Assembly: GCA_020354435.1 (NCBI GenBank)
Contig: CP070646.1
Span: 2,415,729-2,451,591, forward strand
DNA: 35,863 bases
From: Gammaproteobacteria bacterium
Lineage (GTDB): Bacteria > Pseudomonadota > Gammaproteobacteria > GCA-001735895
Reading direction: 5' to 3'
Position 1 is the first letter of the stretch. Each line of letters starts with the position of its first letter. A program made the translations under genes and the position numbers. This document shows, in pieces, positions 17,859 through 27,263 of the stretch. The notes beneath the pieces are model-generated. The model saw only the letters and a list, made by a program, of their open reading frames with translations, did no database searches and was not told the origin of the DNA.

Positions 17859-18614
17859 ATGCGAATCGCCTCGCTGGGAAGCGGCAGCCGCGGTAATGCA
17901 ACCCTGATACAGCAGGGCGATACCACGCTGCTGGTCGATAACGGATTTTCCCTGAAACAGTTTACCGCGCGCCTGCAACGGCTGGATCTCGAGCCGCAGC
18001 ACATCGATGCCGTTCTGATGACCCACGAGCATAGCGATCACAGCGGCGGAGTACAGCGGCTTTGCGCAAAACACGGGATTCCGTTGTGGACCGCGGTCGG
18101 CACGGCGCGCGCCACATTACCGCCGGAATTCGAATATCACAGCCTGGTCGCTGGCCGTAACGTAACCATCGGGGAAATCGAGGTGTTGCCGGTGACGGTG
18201 CCGCACGACGCCAGCGAACCGCTACAGTTTGTCTTTCACCAGCTCGACAACGGCCGGCGGCTCGGCCTGTTAACCGATGCCGGACATATAACCAGCCATA
18301 TCGTTGAAGCCTTTGATTGCCTCGACGGTTTGTTGCTGGAATTCAACTACGATCCCGAGATGCTCGAGAACGGGCCCTACCCGGAAATGCTGAAGCAGCG
18401 TGTGGGCGGTAATCACGGGCATTTGTCCAACTCGCAGTCGATGGATTTACTGCGGCGAATCGACACGCGCAACCTGGTGTGCCTGGTTGCCGCGCATATT
18501 TCGGAAAAAAACAACCATCCCGCTATTGTCGATAAGCTGATTCGCCAACTGGATCATGTTCCCGAGCCGGTGATGGCCAACCAGGAAAACGGTTTCGACT
18601 GGATTACGGTTTAA
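17859..18614 (+). CDS. MBL-fold metallo-hydrolase, WalJ/YycJ-like
   Basis: A 251-residue metallo-beta-lactamase-fold protein. The metal motif HEHSDH is at residues 56-61, a further Asp is in LTDAGH and LLEFNYD follows, with GNHGHLSN as a later conserved block. The opening MRIASLGSGSRGNATLIQ is the signature of the YycJ/WalJ branch, whose members are suspected nucleases or phosphodiesterases; the substrate is not established. It begins 5 bp after the bamC stop and should belong to the dapA-bamC operon. It converges with folE2, 12 bp between stops. Confidence 0.9.
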   Translation: MRIASLGSGSRGNATLIQQGDTTLLVDNGFSLKQFTARLQRLDLEPQHIDAVLMTHEHSDHSGGVQRLCAKHGIPLWTAVGTARATLPPEFEYHSLVAGRNVTIGEIEVLPVTVPHDASEPLQFVFHQLDNGRRLGLLTDAGHITSHIVEAFDCLDGLLLEFNYDPEMLENGPYPEMLKQRVGGNHGHLSNSQSMDLLRRIDTRNLVCLVAAHISEKNNHPAIVDKLIRQLDHVPEPVMANQENGFDWITV

Positions 18615-18626
18615 GCACGGCAGCGA

Positions 18627-19448
18627 TCAGTCCTGCTGCGCATCCTTGTCGAACTCGATCAGCGCATAAGCCGAGTGATTGTGGATCGATTCGAAATTTT
18701 CCGACTCGAGCACATACTGACGAATGCGGTCGTCCTTGTTTAGCTCACCCGCGATATCGCGCACCATGTCTTCGACGAACTTGGGATTGTCGTAAGCGCG
18801 CTCGGTAACATATTTCTCGTCAGGGCGTTTGAGCAGTCCGTAAAGCTCGCAGGAAGCCTGTTTTTCGACGATATCAATCAATTCCTCGATCCAGATGAAG
18901 CCGCTGGTCCTGGCGTCAACGGTTACGTGCGAACGCTGGTTGTGTGCGCCATAGTCGGAAATCGATTTCGAGCAGGGGCACAGGCTCGTCACCGGTACCT
19001 GCACCTTGATACGCGTGCTGGTGGTGCCGGCGTTGATCTCTCCCACTAGAGACACTTCGTAATCGAGCAGCGACTCGACGCCGGAAACCGGTGCCTTCTT
19101 GTTAACGAAGTAGGGGAAGTGCATTTCGATATAACCGGATTCCGCTTCCAGCAATTCGGCCATTTCGCGCAGCATTTCGTTGAACGAGGTATAGGAAATC
19201 TCTTTTTCGTGATCGTTGAGAATTTTCACGAAGCGAGACATGTGCGTGCCCTTGAACTGGTGCGGCAGGAATACGAACATGCTGAAGGTCGCGATCGTAT
19301 GTTGCTTGCCGTCCGAACGATCCTTGACGATGACCGGGTGCCGAATATCCTTGATGCCGACCTTGTTGATCGCTAGTTCTCGCGTATCGGCGGTCCCCTG
19401 AACGTCGGGAATCGTCGGAACGGTAGAGGTAGCAGGTTCACCATTCAT
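18627..19448 (-). CDS. folE2: GTP cyclohydrolase FolE2 (type IB)
   Basis: Converts GTP to 7,8-dihydroneopterin triphosphate, entry step to folate and queuosine-type pathways. FolE2 is the alternative to FolE that tolerates zinc shortage by accepting other metals. The 273-residue product shows the family blocks [30 protein letters not shown] (metal/catalytic Cys near 157) and the C-terminal [10 protein letters not shown]. Start is ATG 19448, chosen for its AAAGGA ribosome binding site 8 bp upstream; an in-frame TTG at 19466 lies inside that site. It has its own strong promoter with a palindromic operator just downstream, so regulation, perhaps by a metal repressor, is likely. Confidence 0.95.
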   Translation of the reverse strand: MNGEPATSTVPTIPDVQGTADTRELAINKVGIKDIRHPVIVKDRSDGKQHTIATFSMFVFLPHQFKGTHMSRFVKILNDHEKEISYTSFNEMLREMAELLEAESGYIEMHFPYFVNKKAPVSGVESLLDYEVSLVGEINAGTTSTRIKVQVPVTSLCPCSKSISDYGAHNQRSHVTVDARTSGFIWIEELIDIVEKQASCELYGLLKRPDEKYVTERAYDNPKFVEDMVRDIAGELNKDDRIRQYVLESENFESIHNHSAYALIEFDKDAQQD

Positions 19449-19513
19449 GACCTGATTCCTTTGCAAGCCCCGCGCACACCGCTGCTGCAGACTGCATGAA
19501 TGGAGGAACGTAT

Positions 19514-19538
19514 TGTTAGTATCGACATGCTAATAACA
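19514..19538 (-). promoter_or_regulatory. Palindromic operator candidate in the folE2 leader
   Basis: TGTTAGTA and TAATAACA are separated by 9 nt; 8 of 12 symmetric positions pair over 25 bp. It lies about +11 to +35 relative to the start predicted from the folE2 promoter, where a bound repressor would block transcription. Zur sites have a similar TGTTA...TAACA flavour but different spacing, so I do not name the regulator. Confidence 0.4.
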
Positions 19539-19555
19539 GAGCAAAACGGTCGGGT

Positions 19556-19583
19556 ATTATACTGCGGAGTCGAGTTCAGGCAA
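19556..19583 (-). promoter_or_regulatory. Sigma-70 promoter of folE2
   Basis: On the minus strand TTGCCT (19583-19578), a 16-nt spacer and a perfect TATAAT (19561-19556). The predicted transcript start is near 19549, about 100 nt before the folE2 ATG. Confidence 0.65.
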
Positions 19584-19764
19584 ATAGTCATGGTGGTGAT
19601 TATCCCACTAACCATAACGGATAGCGATAGCAGTATCGGTCAGCAAAGCGGATTTTTACGGCACTACTCCCGTTTAGCGAAACCGAGGATTTCGCCGGTT
19701 GTGCTGAACCAGCCATCCATCGGCCGGGATCAGGGGAAAGATAATGTCGTTATTATTATTTTGA

Positions 19765-19974
19765 TTAAGCGGGGGAAACGTCTTCGGCCTGCGGGCCCTT
19801 GGCGCCGTCGGTAACCTTCATGGTTACGGTCTGGCCCTGCTGAAGGGTCTTGTGTCCCTCAGCCTGAATCGCACTGTAATGAACGAAAACGTCTTTTCCA
19901 CCTTCTTGTGAAATAAAACCATAGCCTTTGGCATCGTTAAACCACTTAACGGTACCAGTTACTGTTTCAGACAT
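19765..19974 (-). CDS. Cold-shock domain protein (CspA family)
   Basis: A 69-residue single-OB-fold RNA/ssDNA-binding protein. RNP1 KGYGFI is at 16-21 and RNP2 VFVHY at 29-33; the start [21 protein letters not shown] is standard. It binds nascent mRNA and melts secondary structure. It is monocistronic. A TACAAT -10-like element on the minus strand at 20031-20036 sits about 57 bp upstream; no long cspA-type cold-box leader is visible, so cold induction cannot be claimed. Confidence 0.96.
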   Translation of the reverse strand: MSETVTGTVKWFNDAKGYGFISQEGGKDVFVHYSAIQAEGHKTLQQGQTVTMKVTDGAKGPQAEDVSPA

Positions 19975-20142
19975 AATATTACTCTGTAGCTTGTGATGTT
20001 AACGCCCGGTCTCACGACCGAACAGGCATCATTGTAGGGGAATAAAACCACGGAAGCCATTAATTAAAACCGGTGGAGCCGGATAAAACCGCGAAAATAT
20101 GCCTCGCGATGCAAATTTTTGCCGTATTTTTGCGTGGATTGG

Positions 20143-22029
20143 CTAATCGCGGGTAAATTCGACGATCGAATTGCTTAGCGTGGCGGGATCGAGCCCATAG
20201 TCTGCCAGTATCTCTTCACGACTGCCCTGCGACGGGAAGAAATCGTCCAGTCCGAGGCACAGCAGCGGAATCTGGATTCGTTTCTGGTTGAGCAGTTCAA
20301 GCACGGCCGAACCGGCCCCGCCGGCAATGCTCGAGTCTTCCAGCGTGATCAGGAATTCATGGCTTGCCGCCAGCGTTTCGATCATCGCTTCATCCAGCGG
20401 TTTGATGAATCGCATGTTGATGAGGCTCAGGTCGAGTTCCTCGGCGATCGGTCGGGCGATATCAAGAAGACTGCCGAATACCATCAGGGCGGTTTTTTTA
20501 CCGCTGCGCAATTGAACGGCCTTGCCGATTTCGACGCATTCGTCGACGTTGACGGAATCCGCCTGCGCGGTACTGTCGCGCGGATAGCGGACCAGTGCCG
20601 GCCCGGGATACTCGTAGGCGGTGTTCAATAATAAAAACATTTCCTCGGCATTTGCCGGCGCCATCATGATGATGCCGGGAATACAGCGGCAAAAAGCCAC
20701 GTCGAAATTGCCGGTATGAGTAGCGCCGTCGGCGCCGACGATGCCGGCACGGTCGATGGCAAAGGTTACATCGAGATCCTGTACCGCGACGTCGTGCACG
20801 AACTGATCATAGGCGCGCTGCAGGAAGGTAGAGTAAATGGCGACCACCGGCTTGAGGCCTTCGCGTGCCATGCCCGCCGCCAGCGTCACCGCGTGTTGTT
20901 CGGCAATGCCGACATCATGGTAGCGTTCAGGCATTGCCTCGGAAAACTTGACCAGGCCCGAACCTTCGCGCATCGCCGGCGTGATCGCCTGCAGCCTGGA
21001 ATCCTTGTGTCCCATCGCGACCAGCCAGTCGGAGAAGACAGCGGTATAGGACTGCGTACCCGGCCTGGCCGAGGATTTCACGTCCCCGGTGTCCGGGTCG
21101 AACGGACCGATGCCATGAAACTTGCAGGCGTCCTGCTCCGCCGGTGGATAGCCCTGGCCCTTGCGCGTGACGATATGCAGCATACGCGGCCCGGATAACT
21201 GTTGCAGGTTGCGCAGCAGAGAAAGCAGATCACCGAGGTTGTGGCCGTCGATCGGGCCGAAATAGGAAAACCCGAGTTCCTCGAATAGCGTGCCCGGCGT
21301 CACCATGCCCTTGACGTGTTCCTCCGCGCGCTTGGCCAGTTCCCAGGCGCTGGGAATACGCTTGAGCACTTTTTTACTACCTGAACGCAGGCTGGAGTAA
21401 ATCTTGCCTGACCAGATACTGGAGAGGTACTTCGACATTGCGCCGACGTTGGGCGAGATCGACATTTCGTTGTCGTTGAGGATGACCAGCAGGTCATTGT
21501 CGATTGCACCGCCGTGATTCAGTGCCTCATAAGCCATGCCCGCGGTCATGCCGCCATCACCGATGATGGCGACGGTCTTGCGCTCGATGTCCTGCGCGTG
21601 TGCCGCGATTGCCATGCCCAGGGCGGCACTGATCGAGGTGCTCGAATGGCCCGCGCCAAAGTGGTCATACTCGGATTCGGTGATCTTGGGAAAACCGGAA
21701 AGGCCGCCTTTCTGACGCATGCTGATCATACAATCGCGGCGACCGGTCAGAATCTTGTGCGGGTAGCACTGGTGGCCGACATCCCAGACCAGGCGATCGT
21801 GAGGCGTGTCGAACAGGTAGTGCAGCGCGATCGTAATTTCGACCGATCCGAGCCCGGAGGCGAGATGTCCACCGGTTTGCGACAGGGTTTGCAGCAGGAA
21901 TGCGCGAATTTCCGCCGCCAGTTCGGGCAGCCGTGCCTCGTCGAGTTGACGCAGGTCGGCCGGGCTGTCGATCTGCGCCAGTAACGGAAATGTTTCGCTT
22001 AGATTTTTCAATACACTGTTATCCAGCAC
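20143..22029 (-). CDS. dxs: 1-deoxy-D-xylulose-5-phosphate synthase Dxs
   Basis: Thiamine-diphosphate enzyme that joins pyruvate and glyceraldehyde-3-phosphate, the first step of the MEP isoprenoid pathway and the branch to thiamine and pyridoxal. The 628-residue length is normal. TPP-binding motif GDGGMTAGMAYEALNHGG...NDNEMSISPN spans about 158-194; GGHLASGLG (catalytic His55) and DRAGIVGADGATHTG near 410 are also present. Start GTG 22029 is chosen for the AGGA site 5 bp upstream and because it lies 10 bp after the ispA stop; the frame stays open further upstream only inside ispA. Last gene of the xseB-ispA-dxs unit. Confidence 0.97.
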   Translation of the reverse strand: MLDNSVLKNLSETFPLLAQIDSPADLRQLDEARLPELAAEIRAFLLQTLSQTGGHLASGLGSVEITIALHYLFDTPHDRLVWDVGHQCYPHKILTGRRDCMISMRQKGGLSGFPKITESEYDHFGAGHSSTSISAALGMAIAAHAQDIERKTVAIIGDGGMTAGMAYEALNHGGAIDNDLLVILNDNEMSISPNVGAMSKYLSSIWSGKIYSSLRSGSKKVLKRIPSAWELAKRAEEHVKGMVTPGTLFEELGFSYFGPIDGHNLGDLLSLLRNLQQLSGPRMLHIVTRKGQGYPPAEQDACKFHGIGPFDPDTGDVKSSARPGTQSYTAVFSDWLVAMGHKDSRLQAITPAMREGSGLVKFSEAMPERYHDVGIAEQHAVTLAAGMAREGLKPVVAIYSTFLQRAYDQFVHDVAVQDLDVTFAIDRAGIVGADGATHTGNFDVAFCRCIPGIIMMAPANAEEMFLLLNTAYEYPGPALVRYPRDSTAQADSVNVDECVEIGKAVQLRSGKKTALMVFGSLLDIARPIAEELDLSLINMRFIKPLDEAMIETLAASHEFLITLEDSSIAGGAGSAVLELLNQKRIQIPLLCLGLDDFFPSQGSREEILADYGLDPATLSNSIVEFTRD

Positions 22030-22039
22030 GGCATCCTGC

Positions 22040-22945
22040 TCAGTTTTTGCGCTCGACGAACCACGCCGAAATATACCGTAAAATATCGGCTTCCTCACCA
22101 AATATCGATAACGCCTGTAGCGCTTTCTGGTGCAGCTCGCGGGCTTTTTCCTGTGAGGCCTCGAGGCCGACAATGGATGGAAAAGTCGGCTTGTTGCGAG
22201 CACTGTCGGCACCCTGGGTTTTGCCCAGGGTGTCGGTGTCGCCGGTGACATCGAGGATATCATCCTGCACCTGGAAAGACAGGCCGATGCACTTGGCGTA
22301 AGAATCCAGCGCCTGGAATTGTTGCGGACTGAGTTGGTTGGTGCTGAGCGCGGCCAGCTGCACGCAGGTGCGAATCAGGGCCCCGGTCTTGTGAATGTGC
22401 ATGGTTTCGAGTTCGGCGATGTTCAGCGTTTTGCCGACCGCGGCAAGGTCGATCGCCTGACCACCGGCCATGCCCCGCGACCCGGAAAACAGCGAAAGCT
22501 TTTCGACCATTTGCAGGCGCGCGTCGGCATCCGTGGTCATTGACGGGTCGTGGCTGAGGATATAAAACGCGAGCGCCTGTAACGCGTCTCCGGCGAGTAT
22601 CGCAGTGGCTTCGTCGAACTCGCGGTGGCAGGTGGGGCGCCCGCGCCGCAGGTCGTCGTCGTCCATCGCCGGTAAATCATCGTGGATTAGCGAGTAGGCA
22701 TGGATGATCTCCACCGCGCTGGCGGCGCCATCGACTCGATCGAGTTCGATACCGAGCGCAGAGGCCGTCGCGTACACCAGGATCGGGCGCACTCTTTTTC
22801 CCGGCGCCAGCACCGCATAGCGCATCGCCTGATGCAGTCGTAGAGGATTGACGTCGGACGGCGGCAACCAGCGATTGAGGGCCGCGTCTACTCTTTGCTG
22901 ATATTTTGCAACAAGAGATTCGAAAACCTGGGCATCAATCTTCAT
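22040..22945 (-). CDS. ispA: Farnesyl diphosphate synthase (polyprenyl synthetase family)
   Basis: Builds geranyl and farnesyl diphosphate from IPP and DMAPP in the cytoplasm. The 301-residue protein shows the first aspartate-rich motif [19 protein letters not shown] (Asp89-Asp95) and the second DDILD (228-232), with GKRVRP binding the diphosphate near residue 50. Two residues (PA) inside the first motif mark the bacterial short-chain type. Its ATG overlaps the xseB stop by 11 bp. A 9-bp stem (22210-22218/22224-22232) lies within the coding sequence just downstream of the second motif. Confidence 0.97.
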   Translation of the reverse strand: MKIDAQVFESLVAKYQQRVDAALNRWLPPSDVNPLRLHQAMRYAVLAPGKRVRPILVYATASALGIELDRVDGAASAVEIIHAYSLIHDDLPAMDDDDLRRGRPTCHREFDEATAILAGDALQALAFYILSHDPSMTTDADARLQMVEKLSLFSGSRGMAGGQAIDLAAVGKTLNIAELETMHIHKTGALIRTCVQLAALSTNQLSPQQFQALDSYAKCIGLSFQVQDDILDVTGDTDTLGKTQGADSARNKPTFPSIVGLEASQEKARELHQKALQALSIFGEEADILRYISAWFVERKN

Positions 22946-23180
22946 CCAGGTCCTCGAAAGGGACGGTTTGCTGGAGTCCGTTTTTTTCGATCAATTGCTC
23001 CACTCGCAACTCGGCATTGGCCAGCGTGTCCTGGCAATTCTTCGCCAGCTTGATGCCTTTCTCGAACTGCTCGAGTGACTCCTCCAGGCCGAGTTCGCCT
23101 GATTCCATCTGGCTCACGATTTTTTCCAGGTGTTGCAGGGATTTTTCGAAATCCTTGAGGTTGTCTTTATTTTCCGCCAT
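22935..23180 (-). CDS. xseB: Exodeoxyribonuclease VII small subunit XseB
   Basis: An 81-residue helical subunit that assembles with XseA into the single-strand exonuclease VII. The core [40 protein letters not shown] is the family signature of two coiled helices. The xseA gene is not in the window. It starts 28 bp after the radA stop, so it may be read from the upstream corB-radA transcript, and overlaps ispA by 11 bp, the usual xseB-ispA-dxs arrangement. Confidence 0.96.
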   Translation of the reverse strand: MAENKDNLKDFEKSLQHLEKIVSQMESGELGLEESLEQFEKGIKLAKNCQDTLANAELRVEQLIEKNGLQQTVPFEDLDED

Positions 23181-23208
23181 GGGACTGCTCGTAGTCGGTA
23201 TCGGGTGA

Positions 23209-24567
23209 TTATAAAGTATTCAGGGTGTCAGCTAAATGACTGACCGGGATTAGCTGCAAATCCCTGAAGTTGCCTCCCCTGGGCAGGTTAGCCTTTGGAA
23301 TGATCGCGCTTTCGAAGCCGTGTTTGCTGGCTTCCCGCAGGCGCTCTTCGCCATTGGCAACCGGCCTGATTTCTCCGGATAGCCCGACTTCGCCGAACAC
23401 CAGCGTGCGTGGATTCAGCGGACGGTCGCGGTAACTCGAAAGTATGGCGAGAATGATGGCGAGGTCGGCGCCGGTTTCGGCAATACGCACACCGCCAACC
23501 GCGTTGATAAAAACATCCTGGTCGTATAGCGGAATGCCGCCATGGCGTTGCAGTATCGCGATCAACATCGCCAAGCGGTTGGACTCGAGGCCGACGCTGA
23601 GCCGGCGCGGATTGCCGCTATGGCACTCGCTGACCAGGGCCTGGATTTCCACCAGGAAGGGACGCGTACCTTCTCGCGAAACCATGATGATACTGCCGGA
23701 TACCGGTTGATCGTGCTGCGCCAGGAATATCGCCGACGGATTGCTGACCGGCTTCAGACCCGCGTCCGTCATGGCGAAGATACCGAGTTCGTTGACCGCT
23801 CCAAATCGATTCTTGACCGCGCGGATAACGCGGTAGCGAGTTGCGCTGTCGCCTTCGAAATAAAGCACCGTATCGACCATGTGTTCGAGCACCCTGGGTC
23901 CGGCCAGCTGGCCCTCCTTGGTAACGTGGCCGACGAGGAAAATAGTCACATTCGACTGCTTGGCGAACTTCACCAGCATCGCCGTGCTTTCACGGATCTG
24001 GCTGACCGAGCCGGCAGCCGACTGCAGGTTCGCGCTGTAAATCGTCTGGATCGAATCGATGACCATCACGGCTGGTTTGTTATCACGCGCCTGTGTAATG
24101 ATATCCTCGACGCAGGTCGAACTCAGCAACTGCAGCTGTGCGGCAGGAAGATTAAGGCGGTGCGCGCGCAGGCTGACCTGTTGAGGTGATTCTTCCCCGG
24201 TAACGTACAGCGCGGTACGTTCCTGGCTGATAGCTGTCAGGCACTGCAGCAGGATTGTCGACTTGCCAATGCCGGGATCGCCGCCGAGCAGAATCACCGA
24301 ACCTTCGACCAGACCGCCGCCGAGCACGCGGTCGAGCTCGTCGATCTGGCTGCTGAAACGCGGACTGTCGCTGGTCGGTACCTGATCGAGGGTCATGATC
24401 CCGGGCTCGCCGGCCGCGCCGTGCCAGTGGCCATGGTTGCCCGCCGTGGCAGGCAATACGGCGATTTCCTCGATACTGTTCCAGCTCTTGCAGTCGGGAC
24501 ATTGACCGGACCATTTGGGTAGCAAAGCCGCGCACTCGCGGCACTGGAACTGCAACGACTTAGCCAT
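23209..24567 (-). CDS. radA: DNA repair protein RadA (branch migration helicase)
   Basis: RecA-like hexameric motor that processes recombination intermediates. All three parts are visible in the 452-residue protein: a C4 zinc finger (Cys9, Cys12, Cys23, Cys26), the RecA-type ATPase with Walker [11 protein letters not shown] (95-104) and the RadA-specific KNRFG motif (252-256), and a C-terminal Lon-protease-like domain (about 270-450) without protease activity in known members. Start ATG 24567 overlaps the end of corB by 8 bp, which argues for one transcript corB-radA. Confidence 0.97.
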   Translation of the reverse strand: MAKSLQFQCRECAALLPKWSGQCPDCKSWNSIEEIAVLPATAGNHGHWHGAAGEPGIMTLDQVPTSDSPRFSSQIDELDRVLGGGLVEGSVILLGGDPGIGKSTILLQCLTAISQERTALYVTGEESPQQVSLRAHRLNLPAAQLQLLSSTCVEDIITQARDNKPAVMVIDSIQTIYSANLQSAAGSVSQIRESTAMLVKFAKQSNVTIFLVGHVTKEGQLAGPRVLEHMVDTVLYFEGDSATRYRVIRAVKNRFGAVNELGIFAMTDAGLKPVSNPSAIFLAQHDQPVSGSIIMVSREGTRPFLVEIQALVSECHSGNPRRLSVGLESNRLAMLIAILQRHGGIPLYDQDVFINAVGGVRIAETGADLAIILAILSSYRDRPLNPRTLVFGEVGLSGEIRPVANGEERLREASKHGFESAIIPKANLPRGGNFRDLQLIPVSHLADTLNTL

Positions 24568-25861
24568 TTAGCGGTAACTCGGATTGCGGGCTGGTAATAT
24601 CGTGGTCTTCCGGCAATGACAGGCGAGCGGTTTTGACCATATTGTTTTTGACCTGCATGATTTCGATCGGGTAGCCGCTGATCTTGACGCTGGTACCGGC
24701 CTCGGGGATGAACTCCATGTGTTCGAGAATCAATCCGTTGAGCGTGCGCGGACCCTTGCTCGGCAATTCGATTTCGAGATTTCGGTTGATATCGCGGATA
24801 TGGGTGGAACCGTCTATCAGGAAGCTGCCGTCGGCGTCCTGGAAAAAGTCCTGGTGCAGGGCGCTGGGATCGGTGGTGAATTCACCGACGATTTCCTCGA
24901 GGATATCCTCGATCGCGACCAGCCCCTGGATATCGCCGTACTCGTCGACGACGAAACCGACGCGCCGTTTGTTCTTGCGAAAGTTAAGCAACTGCGTGGT
25001 CAGCGGCGTACCCTCGGGAATGAAGTAACCCTCGCGCGTCAGGTCGACCAGGGTCTCCGGGGTGAAATCGTCGTTCAGCAGCAGCGGCAGAATTTTACGC
25101 ATCAGGGCAACCCCGATCAGGTTATCGATGTTGCCCGAGTAAATCGGTATGCGGGTATACGACAGGTTGGTGATCAGCTTGAGTGTTTCGTGCCAGTCGT
25201 CCTCGAGGTCGATACCGAGGATTTCGTTACGTGGCACCATGATATCGTCGACGGTTACTTTTTCCAGGTCGAGGATACTGAGCATCATGTCGCGGTGTGA
25301 ATCGGGAATCAGGCCGCTGGTTTCGTTCACCGCAACACGCAGCTCTTCCGAAGTCAGAGCGTCACTCGTGGTTTTTTTGTTTGACAGCAAAAACAGCTTC
25401 AACACCCCCTTCGCCAGCCAGTCGATGATCACCACCAGTGGCATCAGGATCTTCGCCAGCGGCTGATAGACATAAGCTGCCGGCAAGGCAATTTTTTCCG
25501 GGTTGGTGGCTGCCAGCGTTTTGGGCGTAACTTCGGCAAACAGCAGCAGGATCAAGGTTAGCAGGCCGGCCGCCAGTGCGATGCCGGCTTCACCGTAGAG
25601 GCGATAACCAATATAGGTCGCGAGCTGGGTTATAAGCACGTTGACGAAATTGTTGCCTAACAGGATTAGCGTGATCAGCTTGTCGGGTCGCTGCAGCAGC
25701 TTTACCGCGCGCATGGCGCCGCCGTGACTTTTGTCCGCGAGGTGTTTCAGGCGGTAGCGGTTCAGGCTCATGAGCCCGGTTTCCGAGCTCGAAAAAAATG
25801 CCGATAGCAGAATTAACGCGACAAAAGCGATAAACAGCCAATATAGCGGAATTTCGTTCAA
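24560..25861 (-). CDS. corB: CNNM/CorB-type membrane protein with CBS pair and CorC_HlyC domain
   Basis: An inner-membrane protein implicated in Mg2+/Co2+ transport. Order: DUF21 transmembrane domain (about 1-170; SAFFSSSETGLMSLNRYRLKHLAD is diagnostic), two CBS domains (about 190-330, beginning VDDIMVPRNEILGID) and a CorC_HlyC domain (about 345-415). I chose TTG 25861, which places SAFFS at residue 20 as in E. coli YfjD/CorB; ATG 25894 would add 11 residues and has no better ribosome binding site. A structured element (25929-26024) lies in the leader. Downstream radA overlaps by 8 bp. ypjD lies upstream, the usual ypjD-corB pairing. Confidence 0.92.
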   Translation of the reverse strand: MNEIPLYWLFIAFVALILLSAFFSSSETGLMSLNRYRLKHLADKSHGGAMRAVKLLQRPDKLITLILLGNNFVNVLITQLATYIGYRLYGEAGIALAAGLLTLILLLFAEVTPKTLAATNPEKIALPAAYVYQPLAKILMPLVVIIDWLAKGVLKLFLLSNKKTTSDALTSEELRVAVNETSGLIPDSHRDMMLSILDLEKVTVDDIMVPRNEILGIDLEDDWHETLKLITNLSYTRIPIYSGNIDNLIGVALMRKILPLLLNDDFTPETLVDLTREGYFIPEGTPLTTQLLNFRKNKRRVGFVVDEYGDIQGLVAIEDILEEIVGEFTTDPSALHQDFFQDADGSFLIDGSTHIRDINRNLEIELPSKGPRTLNGLILEHMEFIPEAGTSVKISGYPIEIMQVKNNMVKTARLSLPEDHDITSPQSELPLNG

Positions 25862-25928
25862 CTGCCGCGCCTGGCCTGAAGATTGCGCCAGCATCCCGGA
25901 TGCCGTGATGCGGCATACCGACGCAGGA

Positions 25929-26024
25929 CAGATACGTCTGAACGCCGGGCTGAACCTGCGCGGCCCGACCGAAATCCATAGCCGTAGCTATGGGTTGAGG
26001 GAAGGCCAGGTTCAGGCGTATCTG
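25929..26024. repeat. Nested inverted-repeat element upstream of corB
   Basis: Three nested exact stems share one axis: CAGATACG (25929-25936) with 26017-26024, CTGAACCTG (25950-25958) with 26007-26015, and CCATAGC (25976-25982) with 25987-25993 around a CGTA loop. The 96-nt element would fold into one long interrupted hairpin on either strand. It sits in the gap between ypjD and corB, so it would be in the corB leader if transcribed from upstream. It could be a structured leader or a mobile palindromic repeat. Confidence 0.75.
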
Positions 26025-26158
26025 GACCAGCCAGGGCTGCGATAGGTCCTGGGCCGGTTACAAGTCGCGTTGTTGATTTTGTGTTTGTAAGAATCATGTG
26101 ATTTAAGGATTTCAATATCTTAATGCAAGGCCCAGGTCCGGCTGTTGCATTCTTCAGG

Positions 26159-26950
26159 CTAAGCGAGGATGAATTCCAGTACCAGCTTGCTGCCGAAGAA
26201 GGCCAGCATCAGGAAGACGAAGGCGGACAGGGTCCAGCGAATCGCGGTTTTTCCGCGCCAGCCAAACTTGACTCGGCCGAACAGCAGGACACCGAGTATG
26301 ACCCAGGCAATACTGGATAAAACCACCTTGTGTGTCTGTTTCTGCTCGAAGATGTCCTCGACGAACAGGAAACCCGTCAATAGCGACACGCTGAGACAGA
26401 CGAAGCCAAAGGCGAGAAACTGGAACAGCAGGGTTTCCATATCGTGCAGCGGCGGCAGGAAACGAATAAAGCCGCCGGGGTGATGATGCCGGATCGAACG
26501 ATCCTGATAAGCCAGCAGGCCGGCCTGGAATGCCCCCAGCGTAATCAGGCTGTAGGCGATGACAGATACCATGATATGTCCCTGGATGGCGTTGCTGCTG
26601 GTGGTGATCAGGTGATCCGTAAAATGCAGGCTGGCGAAGATACTGGCAAAGCCGCTGACCGGGAAGACGATGATGCCGAGGCTTTCGATTCGGCGGTAAA
26701 TGCTGCTGAGCAGTATCTGGATCGAAATCAACCAGGCGATCAGCGAGAAGGCCGCGAAAAATCCTAGATTGAGTCCCTGCGGCTGGATGATCAGCATATT
26801 TAGCGAGGCCGCCTGCAATAACATGCCAACGGCTGCGGGCGCTAGCGCAACCCAGCGTTGATGCTGCGCGGTACCCAACTGTTTGTAAATCAGAAACGCC
26901 GACAGGCAGTAGCAGACGGTTGCGAGCGCGCTGGCAATGGTGGGAAACAT
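26159..26950 (-). CDS. ypjD: YpjD/CcsA-like inner-membrane protein (cytochrome c assembly family)
   Basis: A 263-residue polytopic protein with about eight transmembrane segments. It matches the CcsA/ResC-like family by hydrophobic pattern, the conserved His in SLHFTDHL and IQGHIMVSVIAYSLITLGAFQAGLLAYQDR, and the position beside corB. The family includes haem handlers of cytochrome c maturation, but the periplasmic tryptophan-rich WWD motif of true haem lyases is not visible, as in YpjD. Experimental function of YpjD is unclear. It is the first gene of the minus-strand set and diverges from the MBL gene across 313 bp. Confidence 0.85.
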   Translation of the reverse strand: MFPTIASALATVCYCLSAFLIYKQLGTAQHQRWVALAPAAVGMLLQAASLNMLIIQPQGLNLGFFAAFSLIAWLISIQILLSSIYRRIESLGIIVFPVSGFASIFASLHFTDHLITTSSNAIQGHIMVSVIAYSLITLGAFQAGLLAYQDRSIRHHHPGGFIRFLPPLHDMETLLFQFLAFGFVCLSVSLLTGFLFVEDIFEQKQTHKVVLSSIAWVILGVLLFGRVKFGWRGKTAIRWTLSAFVFLMLAFFGSKLVLEFILA

Positions 26951-27263
26951 GTTTTTCGGTTAATGATTCAGGTTAGGAAGTGTAACTGAAAATCGGACAT
27001 GCCGCACTAGTCGGAAGGACTGCCTGGCGGAAGGTTTAACCGGCCTGGAAGGTGAAATTGTTAACTTGGGATCGACAGTAATTTGTGAACCAGCTCGGAT
27101 TTATCGGCATATGGATGTACTATTAGTTGCAATCCATTGATTTCCGTATATTACAGGTTCGATGGGAATATGATTTGTTGCATTCCTCCGACCCGTGTTT
27201 GCTATACAGTAATCCAGGTACTGGATGCACCCCGGAAAATTTAAAGGACAGCAATTTAGCTAT
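26951..27263. other. 313-bp divergent gap between ypjD and the MBL gene
   Basis: Should hold the promoters of both flanking genes. On the plus strand, TATACA preceded by TGC (near 27200-27210) resembles an extended -10. A degenerate CRP-like sequence with one good half, TGTGA, lies at about 27084-27088 but its right half is poor. An in-frame ATG at 27225 could lengthen the MBL protein by 13 residues. No RNA gene or repeat is apparent. Confidence 0.5.

Larger units (their letters stand above)
19449..19764. other. 316-bp gap between cspA and folE2
   Basis: Holds the folE2 promoter (19556-19583), a palindromic operator candidate (19514-19538) and the 3' flank of the cold-shock gene. A 104-codon plus-strand frame crosses it and runs into the cold-shock gene; it has no recognisable domain and is considered spurious. 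I see no clear terminator. Confidence 0.6.

Noticed and set aside
22210..22232. 9-bp hairpin CACCCTGGG/CCCAGGGTG inside ispA
   Set aside because: It lies in conserved coding sequence without a T-tract; a stem this short can arise by chance.
25929..26024. Integron attC site
   Set aside because: The nested stems lack the conserved GTTRRRY/RYYYAAC ends and no integrase or cassette array is present.
27080..27103. CRP binding site upstream of the MBL gene
   Set aside because: Only the left half TGTGA is good; the right half matches the consensus poorly, so I do not annotate it as a site.
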